Below, in pieces: positions 45,691 through 56,072 of a DNA stretch of 64,000 bases (the stretch's first letter is position 1; each line of letters opens with the position of its first letter). The stretch covers positions 135,258,981 to 135,322,980 of the forward strand of contig CM035806.1 in assembly GCA_020466095.1 (NCBI GenBank). Direction: 5' to 3'. Made by a program: the position numbers and the translations under genes. Below the pieces are notes generated by a model, which worked only from the letters and a program-made list of their open reading frames with translations, had not been told where the DNA came from and searched no databases. Source of the stretch: Chlorops oryzae (Eukaryota; Arthropoda; Insecta; Diptera; Chloropidae).

Positions 45691-45901
45691 TTGTCATATT
45701 TTTCGCGGGATACTCCTTTTTTTCGGCATCCAAAAGTCTGTCCCGTGAACGAGCTAAAAACCCTTTTTTTAAGTTTAATAGTCCTTTTTTTCACCTTTTA
45801 AAAATCTTCTTTCTCCTTTTTTCTCAAACAAAACACTAATCCCTCTAAACATTCAGTTTTTTTTTTTTGGTAAAAAACGAAAAGGTCACTGCACAGAAAA
45901 A
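45691..45901. other. Spacer, no gene seen
   Basis: T-rich, nothing is recognised. Confidence 0.3.
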
Positions 45902-46108
45902 TTAACACATGTAAACGATGACAGCAATGACTATCCCTGCGGAGCCGGCCGTATGGCCTGTAGAAGTCATACCCAAAATAAGGCCACACACCTTATGAAT
46001 TAATCGTGCATGAATTTCGGGTGGAATAAAGAAATGAAGTAGTATATGAGATAAGAACGACAAAAATATCCCAAAATTTTTGTATTCAAAAGCATTGAGC
46101 TCAGGCAT
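45902..46108 (-). CDS. Small putative membrane protein, unrecognised
   Basis: A 68-residue frame with a reasonable start context (AAAGTCATGCC) on the minus strand. It has two hydrophobic stretches (GIFLSFLSHILLHFF and the C-terminal SAGIVIAVIVYM) joined by a short loop, and a codon composition more gene-like than its surroundings. I do not recognise it. It may be a lone exon of a multi-pass membrane protein, a retro-fragment or chance. No splice partner is evident. Confidence 0.25.
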   Translation of the reverse strand: MPELNAFEYKNFGIFLSFLSHILLHFFIPPEIHARLIHKVCGLILGMTSTGHTAGSAGIVIAVIVYMC

Positions 46109-47404
46109 GACTTTGGGCTATACCTGAGAAGCGAAGTTGTCATGCCTATTGAAGTTTTCGACTGCTTTCAGCGATGAAGGATTGAAAACCGAATACATAA
46201 AATATTTTCGTTGTTGCGTTCGTTTCACTTCGTGAATCTGATGCGACGCGTGCCAAAATTACAAGAGAGTTGTCTCAGTTCTTCAAGAATCGTCAACGGG
46301 GACGGCCAAAAAAAAAGGAATAGACAGTGTAAAGAGAATACGAACGCCGGCTAACCTCAAAGCTTAGAAGATAAAGAACATGAATTTATTTTAATATGTA
46401 CACAGAAAGAATTCTTATGGGATTATTAACAAACGGGATTTGTTAGGGGCCAACAATTTTAAATTGTTAGCTTAAATATTTATTTAGTTACCCTAATAGT
46501 GAATTTGTCAAATTAACACTGATATAATGGTATTTTATTTGTATTAACAAACGATATTTTGAACTTTGTTATATTAAGAAATATTTGTAAATGTAATAAA
46601 ATTTATTTTGTGTATCTTTCAATAAACCCTTTATATTTTTGTTATGGCAACAATTTTAAAGAAGAAAAATGTATTTTGTTAAAAACACAATGAATATTGT
46701 TGTATTGAATAAAAAATTGAGAATTTTTGTTTTCTACACAAATGGTCTTATAACCAGTTTGTGAATCGGACGAAAGCTTTATGAAATTCATAAAATTGAA
46801 TTTGTGTGTGGAACAATTATGATTTCTTCCATTAACAACTCCGTTATGGTTAGAAATACCTAGCCGCGTTAAGAATTCTCAATCATAATTACAGCAATTA
46901 TTTTCACATATTTTCAATAGAAAGTTATATGTAATATAATTATGATTAAAATGCTTATACTTATTAAACTAACCAAAAACTTCTTTGCTACTTTAGTACA
47001 GGAAATAATTTAGTGAATAATAACAAAGACATTTGTTGTATTGGTAGCCGAAGCTTTGTTCCATTTACAATATTAAAAAACTTTGACTCGATAAAAATAT
47101 TGTGAATCCAACAAATGCACTATAAGTACCACAAAACCTTTGTTGGTGCAACAGCGGTATTTATTTGGTTTCACTCATTATAAACATATATTGTTTTATC
47201 CTGTCTACAATTATTTTGTCAATGCTAGAAACATATTGTGAATGTAAAAAGTATTTTGTCAATCAAACTTTAGTACAGTGAATACAAATGTGGATTTTGT
47301 TGCATAAACAATTGAAAAAAGCAACTTTGTTCTATTTACAATGAATTTGGTAATGAAATACAGTGATTGTAAATGCAACAAATCTTTTGTAAGTCGTACA
47401 ATAT

Positions 47405-47527
47405 GTCCGTGTTTAGATTAAGGAGACACTGGAAGGAAACACATGAGAGTGACAGAGACGAAAGTCATTACATCTCTGTCACTCTCATGTGTTTCTTTCC
47501 AGTGTCGCTCTTAATCTAAACACGGAC
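47405..47527. mobile_element. Perfect-stem hairpin, tiny foldback element
   Basis: GTCCGTGTTTAGATTAAG...CACTCTCATGTGTTTC pairs over about 56 bp with only a few mismatches, leaving a loop of about 12 bases. It may be a miniature foldback transposon; as RNA it would resemble a long miRNA-type precursor. Confidence 0.75.
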
Positions 47528-47624
47528 AATGTAGCGCACTGAAGCAACGAAAACTGAAGCCAAGTTTGGGTAAAGTAATAGACGCTTTGAAATTCTTCTT
47601 AATAGCTATCTTACACATTTTTCA

Positions 47625-48301
47625 GAGGAAGAAATAAACGTTGGTATTCTTCGGAGAATGACACCGCGTCACTGCGAGCTCTTGACCAAATCTTTTAAAC
47701 TTGGCGTTTTAGCTAAACTAGAAAGCCACATAAAAGATTGGCACATGGAAGAAAATTCGAGTGTCCTCCAAAGAATCCAATATTTGTGCTGCTACTCCTA
47801 CAGAGACAAATTCCGCTGATGCTTTTCCTAATTTGAAGGAAATATTAGAGAGCTCTACTCAAGGGCGAGCTTTATTGCAGAGACACAACAATAATGAGGA
47901 ACTGCAAGACGGAATGAGATCTGTTTTAGTCGAAGTTTTAATAAACTATTTGATTCGAAATGATATCAAAATGACTGTTGCCTTGGCAAAATTCTTGGAA
48001 AAATATATTCCAAATATTACAACCAGATTAAAATTCTCAAGAAGAGTGGCCTAGTACACAAGGAACGCAATACATCTTCAGAAGTTCCTGAAATAGAGCC
48101 CGCTGGCATTGAACCTGGTAATATTAGTTCTGAATAATACTGTAAATAGTACTGTAGCGTTCTTAATTTATTTTACAAATAATTTTTTCTTTCCTTTTCC
48201 TAGAAAACTGTAAAGATGTTGAAGCTGATTTAGAAGCAATTACTTCAGACAATTGTTCCTGGCCCGATTTAGAAAAGCATTCAGATAACACCAGTTTATA
48301 G
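47625..48301 (+). pseudogene. Decayed transposon-borne gene, function unknown
   Basis: A probable exon begins after TTTTTCAG at 47624 and runs to a donor at about 48118 (CCTG|GTAATA). A last exon (48206-48301, after TTTTCCTAG) ends in TAG. An earlier donor (TTTGG|GTAAAG) is near 47569. Two frame changes (near 47760 and 48030) break it. The segment DGMRSVLVEVLINYLIR...LAKFLEKYIP resembles a helical domain seen in uncharacterised animal proteins that often accompany transposons; this is only an impression. Its position between the element's subterminal repeats suggests it belonged to the transposon. Confidence 0.45.
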
Positions 48302-49019
48302 AAAAAAATAAATAAATAATTGAATATAATAAATGTGGAATAAATAGTTTTTTGTTATTGGATCAAATTCTTGTACGGAAAATTTATAAATGGAATAAAA
48401 GGCATGTAAATGGAACAAAAAGTTTTTGTTATTGGATCAAATTCTTGTACGCAAAATTTGTAAAGCGAACAAAATTTCTTTACTGGCAGTCTGTTAATAG
48501 TATGGATATGTGTGCTATATACACAAAACTTTTATTCTTATAACAAATTCCAGCTTTTTATTTTACAAAGCCATTTGTGAAATAAAATAAGTTTAAGTTA
48601 ATCTTACAAAAAACTTTATTCAAATAAAAAAGTTTTTTGTGCATTTGCCATACTATTTGTAATAAAAATAAATAATTTTTCGCCTGCACAAACGGGCATT
48701 GGTAATTCTAACTTAAACTAACTTAATGCAACAAAGATATCGTTATTTATTTAATGAGTGTTTGTGCTATTTACTTAGGCAAATTTGTTACATAAACAAA
48801 AATTTCGAGAAATTGTTATATACACAAAAGTTTTCTGTTGACCGTATATTAACAAAAAATTTGTAACATTAGACTGGTTTTTTGTTTATATTACCATGAA
48901 AATTTTTTCTGTGTATATTCTCCCTATAAAATTTACCTACCATAATTAAAAGCATTATCTACCAAGGCTTATAAATAAAATTTAATTTATAATATTAAGA
49001 TTTGAGACAGGAATTCTTA

Positions 49020-49119
49020 CCCTAAGGCAGGCCTTAGTACTCACCTTTGAAGTATGGTATGAATATCCCGGGATATTCATACAATACTTCATGCGCGAGT
49101 TCTCAGGCCTGCCTCAGGG
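49020..49119. mobile_element. Small palindromic element centred on CCCGGG
   Basis: CCCTAAGGCAGGCC at the left is mirrored by GGCCTGCCTCAGGG at the right. The centre is the exact palindrome ATGAATATCCCGGGATATTCAT with GAAGTAT/ATACTTC arms. A second CCTGATTTCC/GGAAATCAGG hairpin follows at 49133-49175. Confidence 0.6.
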
Positions 49120-49948
49120 CTGATATATAAGGCCTGATTTCCCTATGACATCAGTTAATAAAAGGAAATCAGGGGGTATTGCTGGATATCATGCAATAGC
49201 ATTACCATTCAGTCCAGAAATATTGTAATACCTCAGGGCTGAACGCACCACTGGGATGGTATACTCGTACCTCTCATTTGTGTATCGATACGTCAATATA
49301 GTTGAAATAAAGAACAATGAGGTCTTGGACGGAACCACTTGGCAGTTGATTATTTTTTCATGGGCAATACTGATGCGAGCTCCGACATGGAAGGATATTA
49401 ACTAACTACTAACAGTGGATAGCCTTGGCTTGTTTGATGCAAATGGAAATGCCTCAAAAATACATGCACAATACGGACGTGTTCAAATCAGGGATCGGCA
49501 AAAAAAAAATTTTAATTTTTGATTTTTTGATTATTATCCACTCCACACTTCAAAATTCTTGATTCTGAAATAAAAAAAAATAAAAATTGAAAATTTAAAA
49601 TTCCCAAATAATGAACAATCCGTATTTTAGATTCTAAAAATTTGGATTGATTCTATGAAAATATTTACAAATTTAAAAATGTGATTTTTTTAAAAATCCG
49701 AAATTTATATGTTAAAATTATGGATTGCTGGACATTTATTAATCACATTTTAAGAATTATGAATAATTAGATACTTATAATTAGAATAATAAGATTGCAG
49801 ATTTTTTGAATAATCATTAATCAAAATGGCAAGATTGCGGATTTTTTCTGTAATAGTTGATATAGGACATAGAAAATTATGTAAAAATTATCAGAGACAC
49901 CAGAAGACTCTATTATGTTATGTTCGCCCATCTTTTAATCTGTCCCAT

Positions 49949-50198
49949 GGTTGGTTGGTTGGTTGAAGTGGATGCCACTTAGGCCGTTTATCGGCCCATT
50001 GTGATACCACAATTAGTTTTTTTCTTGTGTTTGTGCGTGTATATGTCTTTTTATGTAGTGTGCCCCTAACATGCGATTTTTGAAAAACCAGTGCTAGGCT
50101 TGGAACATTACACTCCGTTTCGCCTGTGCCGGGAATCGAACCACGGACCCTGGGATCAAGAGCATAGCACGCATCCCCTACGCTATCCCAGAGCCACT
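49949..50198 (-). mobile_element. tRNA-derived SINE with 11-bp target duplication
   Basis: On the minus strand, a tRNA-like head (A-box GATAGCGTAGGGGATG, B-box GGTTCGATTCCC) is followed by a unique body and a (CCAA)n tail. ATCTGTCCCAT flanks it on both sides (49938-49948, 50199-50209). The mirror arm of the host hAT (50830-50850) shows the empty site, which confirms the insertion. Confidence 0.85.
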
Positions 50199-50532
50199 AT
50201 CTGTCCCATTGTCTGCTTTAAAACCACAATATTTCATAATGCACTGAAAAATACACCTACTTAAAGAGCTATAACTCAGTAAAGCGGTACCTCTTAGAAA
50301 AGTGCAAAAAGAAAAACTGCAAAAAACTTTCTAACATTTTTTTTATTAATACAACCAACCAACAAAGATTGCCAATTTTTTTTACAATACAGGCTTGCTT
50401 GAGATGATGAGAATAGTGAAGTTTTTCATCTACCCATTTAGTTTCATTCTTAGTTCCCCATTTCATAGATGTTTGTTTATTTTAATGTATATTTATTTGA
50501 TTTAGAGTTTGAAATATTCTTGAGAAGAACTT

Positions 50533-50600
50533 CTTGTGTGGGGTTTGAACCTGAGAATTCCCGATTTCTAGTTATGTGCTCACCCGTGACACCATGTTTG
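50533..50600 (-). other. tRNA-like module in hAT loop
   Basis: On the minus strand: ATGGTGTCACGGGTGAG (A-box-like), a loop around CTAGAAA, and B-box GGTTCAAACCCC. Acceptor stem not convincing. Confidence 0.5.
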
Positions 50601-50733
50601 CCAAACTGAAAACTGTGGATTTTTTTCATTTATAAAATTAAAGTCAAACAAAATTTTGGTTTTTAGGAATGAGAATTATTGTGCATATTTTTGTTTGAAC
50701 TTAAATGAGATATTTTCTTGCTATCTCCTAGAA

Positions 50734-50805
50734 CTTGACGTGGCTTAGTGGTTAGCGTGCAAGGCTAGCAATCTGAAGGGCTTGGGTTCGAACCCTGCCG
50801 GATCG
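50734..50805 (+). other. tRNA-like module (Ala AGC-like) in hAT loop
   Basis: A-box TGGCTTAGTGGTTAG, loop CTAGCAA, and perfect B-box GGGTTCGAACCC. The anticodon position reads AGC. It points away from the module at 50533-50600. Confidence 0.6.
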
Positions 50806-51497
50806 AAGTAGTTTATTTATTTTTTTTTAAAGCAGACAATGGGACAGATTAAAAGATGGGCGAACATAACATAATAGAGTCTTCTGGTGTCTCTGATAAT
50901 TTTTACATAATTTTCTATGTCCTATATCAACTATTACAGAAAAAATCCGCAATCTTGCCATTTTGATTAATGATTATTCAAAAAATCTGCAATCTTATTA
51001 TTCTAATTATAAGTATCTAATTATTCATAATTTTTAAAATGTGATTAATAAATGTCCAGCAATCCATAATTGTAACATATAAATTTCGGATTTTTAAAAA
51101 AATCACATTTTTAAATTTGTAAATATTTTCATAGAATCAATCCAAATTTTTAGAATCTAAAATACGGATTGTTCATTATTTGGGAATTTTAAATTTTAAA
51201 TTTTTATTTTTTTTATTCAGTAATCAAAAATAAAAAAATGATATTTCTTGATCAATCCGTAATCAGTCATGATAATATTGATGAAAATATTATTAGTGCC
51301 GATCCCTGGTTCAAATGTACTGCTGTCATGAAAAAATTAGAAAGTGGAGAGTTGCTGTGGTGCTTCTATTAGATTTTTATGCGCTGAAAAATTGAAAAAT
51401 ATCAAAAAACTTCTACCACGTCAGAGTTCCGAGAAAATCGCGTAAGAAATTTTTACTACCATTTAAAGCTCATTTTTTCCAAATATGGTTTAAATTG

Positions 51498-52189
51498 CAG
51501 TCGAACTATCTTATAATGAAGTCGCACGGGACCAGAAAATCACTTCATTATCAGGTGTGTGATTGGTTTCCCTGGGTTTTCATTTCCCAGGGGAAATACG
51601 ATTCCCGGGAATTAATATATGGTGTGATTGTTCTCCCGGGAATCGAAAAAGAACATTAAGCATGAAAGTTTATATTTTAGACATTCAACTTAAATTTTTT
51701 TACCGAAGAAAATAAATTTAAACAATATTTAAACGTAGCAGACTTCTTGTTATTCGATTTTGACAGCTGATTTGAGTGATACCACCCTTTAGTTACATTT
51801 TTAATAATTTAAAACTTAAAGAAAAATAATTAAGTCGAAGACAAATCATAAAAACAAACGAACGCTTTATTCTTTCATAAAATGCACCGCAAAAGACCTA
51901 AATACGAACTGTTTAATCGAAAAAACAAACAATTTCCCTACCAAGTTACTATGGGAATTTGAATTACCCCTTTTAACGGGAAAGTGGAAATGAATCACAC
52001 TTGTTAGGGAATTGAATTACCTTTCTCCGAGAAAGGGAAACCAATCACATACCTGTATATAGAAATTTCATTTTACAGAAATTATAAGCACGTACACTGA
52101 AAGTGGAACGAAAAAGCTGTGCGTTTGAAATTATTTCATAGTAGGGAGAACTTCATTGTATAGACGTTCACTATACGGAAGTTCGACTG
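51498..52189. mobile_element. pogo-like MITE (CAGTCGAACT), interrupted
   Basis: Ends CAGTCGAACTATCTTATAATG and, inverted, CAGTCGAACTTCCGTATAGTG; TA follows the right end, and the left flank is TG. It is split by the element at 51552-52055. Confidence 0.65.
51552..52055. mobile_element. Nested TIR element (CAGGTGTGTGATTGG)
   Basis: Ends CAGGTGTGTGATTGGTTTCCC and GGGAAACCAATCACATACCTG are flanked by TAT on both sides. The interior has repeated gggaaat/attcccgggaa words near both ends. Confidence 0.7.
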
Positions 52190-52988
52190 TATTTAAAAAT
52201 TTTTAAAACTTTTGTGTACTTAAAACATCATTCTTTAATATGACATCAAAAATAACTTACAAAACTTTAAAAGAATGGTGTAAAATGATGCTCAAAGTCG
52301 AAAATTTGAAAATTTTATGAAAGATTTTTATTTTTTTTTGACTTTGGATGAACATTGCTCACCCATTAGCAGTCTCCCTTCCAAAAACGATATTTTAAAT
52401 TGTTGGCCAATCAATTGTGTGTACATGTATTAATGTATCAGAACGGCAGCACAAACCATTTACACGATAAAAAGGTATTTTTAAAGCGATTCAATTCGGA
52501 GATTCGTATACATAACATAACACAAGTTGGAAATGAAAAATTCACTTGTTTTTTCGTTTGAAAAGTTTTGTAATATTCGGTTGAAGATATCACCAAAGTT
52601 TTAAAGTCACTGGATTGCAACTGTTACATGAATGCTTCGATGCAATTAAGGAAATACAAATGTGCCAAAAAGTATGCAATGATAATGCAACTTCAAGAAG
52701 ACAAAAGTTGTATACGGTGTACATGAAATGCACCTCAAAGCATTAGGAGCCAACGAAGAACGAAGGGCAAAATGATATTAAAAACAATAACAATTTTCTA
52801 TAGTCCAAGAATCTATAATATTCTTTCAATTTCAGCAGCTTGTAGGCAATATTCACAATCTCCACTTGTTTTAAATTCAAAAAATCGTTCGAGAACCAAA
52901 TAGTTATAACAGTTGATATAACAGATGATCGATATATTTAAATTTGAATAAAACTTCGCACTGATAAAAACAACGTACTTTCACTAGT
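52190..52988. other. Intergenic, no gene seen
   Basis: AT-rich, nothing is recognised. Confidence 0.35.
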
Positions 52989-52996
52989 AAGGTGAC

Positions 52997-53644
52997 CAGG
53001 CGCGAATACAAAGGGGGGAGGGGGGAGGGGGGGGGGAATTGGGACTTTGCCCAATTCGTTATTGCGGATAGCTGAAAATCTAGCGGAATTTTACTGTTTA
53101 TCAGCAGCTTTTTAGCTGATTTTTAGGCTTTTGCAAATAGATGAACAAATTTTATGTTCCATTGGTAATCATAGAACCACATTTTGAGATCTTTCCCCTA
53201 TTTTTGTTAATATTGTGTACCTTACCAGTAACTAATGCTAGCGCTGAGCGCTCGTTCTCTTCGCTTCGTCGTATTAAAACCTGGCTTCGGACAACAATGT
53301 TTCAAGACCGACTAACTGGATTGGCTTTATTAAATATTCACCGAGATATTGAGATAAAAGCAGAAAACGTCATTGAAATGTTCGCAAAAATGGGATGTCG
53401 TCGAATTATCTTATAAAATTTAAGTTGATATATGTACAAGTATATAAGATATATGTACCTGTATACATCTGTACAGTATTTATATAGATTTCGCTTATTA
53501 CACTTGAGATAAAAATGTCTATTACACTGAGTTTTATTGGTTGCCGTATCCATATAATTGTACTTTGGTTTTTTTGATTTTTTTTTACAATGAAAAAATT
53601 TTTTGCATTTCCCCCCCTTAGACTAAAGTCTAGATCCGCTACTG
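52997..53644. mobile_element. Internally deleted hAT element, 8-bp duplication
   Basis: AAGGTGAC flanks both ends (52989-52996, 53645-53652). The left end CAGGCGCGAAT and right end, inverted, CAGTAGCGGATC are hAT-type. A long poly-G run follows the left end. Only the last part of a transposase remains inside. Confidence 0.88.
53141..53416 (+). pseudogene. hAT transposase C-terminal dimerisation domain
   Basis: The peptide LPVTNASAERSFSSLRRIK, with TWLRTTMFQDRLTGLALL next, is the classic hAT dimerisation motif (ZMYM1-like branch). It ends at a stop 91 codons in. The catalytic RNase-H-like part is missing, so the element cannot move itself. Confidence 0.9.
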
Positions 53645-53652
53645 AAGGTGAC

Positions 53653-54201
53653 CAGCTAATCTCCCATACAAACCCATACAATTCGCTTTCAAGCCCCATT
53701 ACATTTTATTTTCTACAATAAGCCGTTATCGTGGTAGAATTTCTTTTCTCAACTTCTTGTTTAAAAACTTTCGTCTTGACATACTCTATCACTCTGCTCC
53801 GGACGTACTAGCTCTCGTGAACCACCCTGTATTATAGACTCATTTCGGACTCATATTTCGGAGCACTCCGAAAATGTTTTCTGGTTGTCAGGCTCGCATG
53901 ACTATAACACCCTTACTTTTTTTTTTTTTAAATTTGCTTATAGGTTTGATAAGAATACATTAGAGCGAATACGACAGACATAATAATCGATATGAGTGTG
54001 AGTGAAAACGTCTGATAGCTGTGGGAGTTGAAATTTGTTCGTGACTGTGTGTTAGTGATAATGACATTGTATGACTGTTGACATGCAATGACAACTAAAT
54101 GTTCAATGTCTATATCGCCAAGCATTGCGACGGGTGTAATTGGTCAGTAGTAGTTTCGAAGCGGTCAGTAGAGAAAGAGTATAGATTCACTATTGACATC
54201 C
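53653..54201. other. Intergenic, no gene seen
   Basis: Nothing recognised. Confidence 0.3.
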
Positions 54202-55635
54202 CTGCAGGAAATCCGAGTAGATAAACTATGGCGTTTTTGTAGTTCCAACTCCACCAGAACTAGTTCTCCATTACACCCTTTCCAATGTATAATTTTGTAG
54301 AACTTTCAATGTGCGTGTAGGCTAGAAAGCAACAACTTCACCCATAAACTATCGCTTTACAAGTGCTGCGGAAACCAATTGGGTATATTGGATACAGTAA
54401 TGCAAAATTATTCAGCATAATTAGGGGGATTTCGAAATTTTTAGAGCAGAATTTTCAATGTTTAGAAGAAAGACACAGAATAGGTTAGTTTTTGTTTTAT
54501 TTTGCATTAGATAACTTATAATTACACAGTGCGACACAATTTTGTAAACAAAAATTTAACGACTGTTTTTAAAAGTGCTCGGTGAGTATAACAACGCATC
54601 ATACTCAGTTTTGTCAAGTCACCTCTACTTTTTTTTTTTAATAGACTTCAAAAAGGGATTTAGGGAGTTTTTTCCTTGGCAGATTATCCAGAAAAAACAG
54701 TGCAACACTGATTAGAAATTCTTTTCACGGTTCTGAACCATTTGCTTTGGATTGAAAAACTTCCTGCATACCCAAAGGGTGATTTTGCGTTTTTTCTTCC
54801 GATTTTTGGTAAAAATTGTTGAACTTTGCACCGGCAAAACGGTATCAAGTAGTGCTCGGATGCAGTTCGTGTATATGAAGAAGTTGCTTAGTAATAATCT
54901 TTCTATATTTGCATTAAAAAATAATTTGATAAAATGCTTATTGCCTTGAGAGCTATAGGCCTTACAAAATAAAATATGACAAAAAAAAACACGCCAAATT
55001 TGAGGAATTTTTGCAATTCGCACCTACTAAATATAGTTTTTTCGGGTCAGTTTGTACTAAAACTATTTAAAATAAGATCAGAGCTATAAATTGTGATAGA
55101 AAAGAAATTAAAATATTGAACGGATTACGAGATAAAGCCATAAGTAAGTGTAGTAAAAAGTAGAGGTGACTTGACAAAACTGAGTATGAGGCGTTGTTAT
55201 ACTCACCGAGCACTTTCAAAAACAGTCGTCATATTTTTGTTTACAAAACATGACTTATTAAATGTCGCACAGTGTTATATAATATATCACATATCTAGTT
55301 AGTCTTTCGATTGACATGAGTCTTTGTAATGCAATTGCACTCTCTCTTTCTAGGTGTGCGGCTCCTGTGAGTGAAACAGCTAACGCTTCGTTAAATAAAC
55401 CAACAAGCAGCTTTTCTAAACAACTCCCCGTAGGTTTCGTTTTTAAATAACATGCCTCCGATCTTTGACGCAAGTGCGCATTATCCTTATCGCACTACCG
55501 CACTTCTCAAATACTTGTAAAGAAATGTTAGAGCTCTATACGAAACTCTACCCCTGTTTGCACTAGTTCTTGAGTTCTGGTGAAAGAACTAGTTGTCTCG
55601 GGCTAATTAAGCCTCGCCTTACTGGAGGGATATTC
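54202..55635. mobile_element. Possible CCCTGCAG-ended element, interrupted
   Basis: CCCTGCAGGAAATCC at the left and a degenerate counterpart (TGCAGAATATCC, inverted) at the right. AGAACTAGTTCT-type palindromes occur just inside both ends (54250, 55565-55600). The element at 54525-55274 would then be nested in it. Confidence 0.35.
54525..55274. mobile_element. TIR element (CACAGTGCGACA), copy A
   Basis: Inverted ends of about 105 bp, including GTGCTCGGTGAGTATAACAACGC and TCAGTTTTGTCAAGTCACC. The outermost CACAGTG/CACTGTG heptamers resemble Transib ends; no clean 5-bp duplication is seen, so the assignment is tentative. Related, truncated copies are at 62085-62625 and about 5085-5330. Confidence 0.65.
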
Positions 55636-55724
55636 TGCATGAGAGCAACTCCATTTAAGTGTCGTTGTTGCCAAGCATTGAACTCAATATTATAAACATA
55701 AAGCCAACTCAGTTTATGTACTGT

Positions 55725-55905
55725 ACCCAGCGGCCAACAGTGCCTCCCGCCAACAAAGTATACGAGACTGTAAGCGACCTGAACATTAATAGCTACAAAC
55801 TATACGAGATTGTATGCGAACTGTCTGCCCATGTGGTGGTGGTAGGGGTACAGTCTACAAAATGGGCACGCTCGAAAAAAATTATACTAGGATGGTATAT
55901 GAGGT
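55725..55905 (+). repeat. Dispersed minisatellite repeat, locus 2 (about 2 units)
   Basis: Homologous to 31655-32015, including both flanks (gccaacagtgcct...gcc and gggcacgctcgaaaaaaattata), but with two internal units instead of five. Confidence 0.75.
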
Positions 55906-56072
55906 CGTATGCATTACTGCATAAAAATTTACTTTCAAAACCATTTGATTTCTTTTTGTTGGCATTTATGAGCTTAAGATAAATATACTTAAAGGCTCCA
56001 AAGTTTTTGACGAATTTTGAATGTTCTGTATAGTGTATGAATGCATGAATGTGTGTGTGGGTGTGTCTGCCT

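Larger units (their letters stand above)
46401..48913. mobile_element. TA-flanked 2.5-kb transposon with internal gene
   Basis: Ends CACAGAAAGAATT and, inverted, CACAGAAAAAATT are flanked by TA (46399-46400, 48914-48915). Both sides carry many degenerate repeats built on (T)TTTGT...ACAAA words, as in elements with multiple subterminal transposase sites. The ends resemble CACTGAGGGAAAAAC of the element at 5640. A decayed spliced gene and a strong hairpin lie inside. Confidence 0.65.
49489..51308. mobile_element. Foldback hAT (CAGGGATCGGCA) with tRNA-like cargo
   Basis: Ends CAGGGATCGGCA and TGCCGATCCCTG are flanked by GTTCAAAT on both sides (49481-49488, 51309-51316). Arms of about 460 bp mirror each other (49489-49945 against 50842-51308). 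A SINE has inserted at the inner end of the left arm, and two tRNA-like modules occupy the central loop. Confidence 0.9.
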
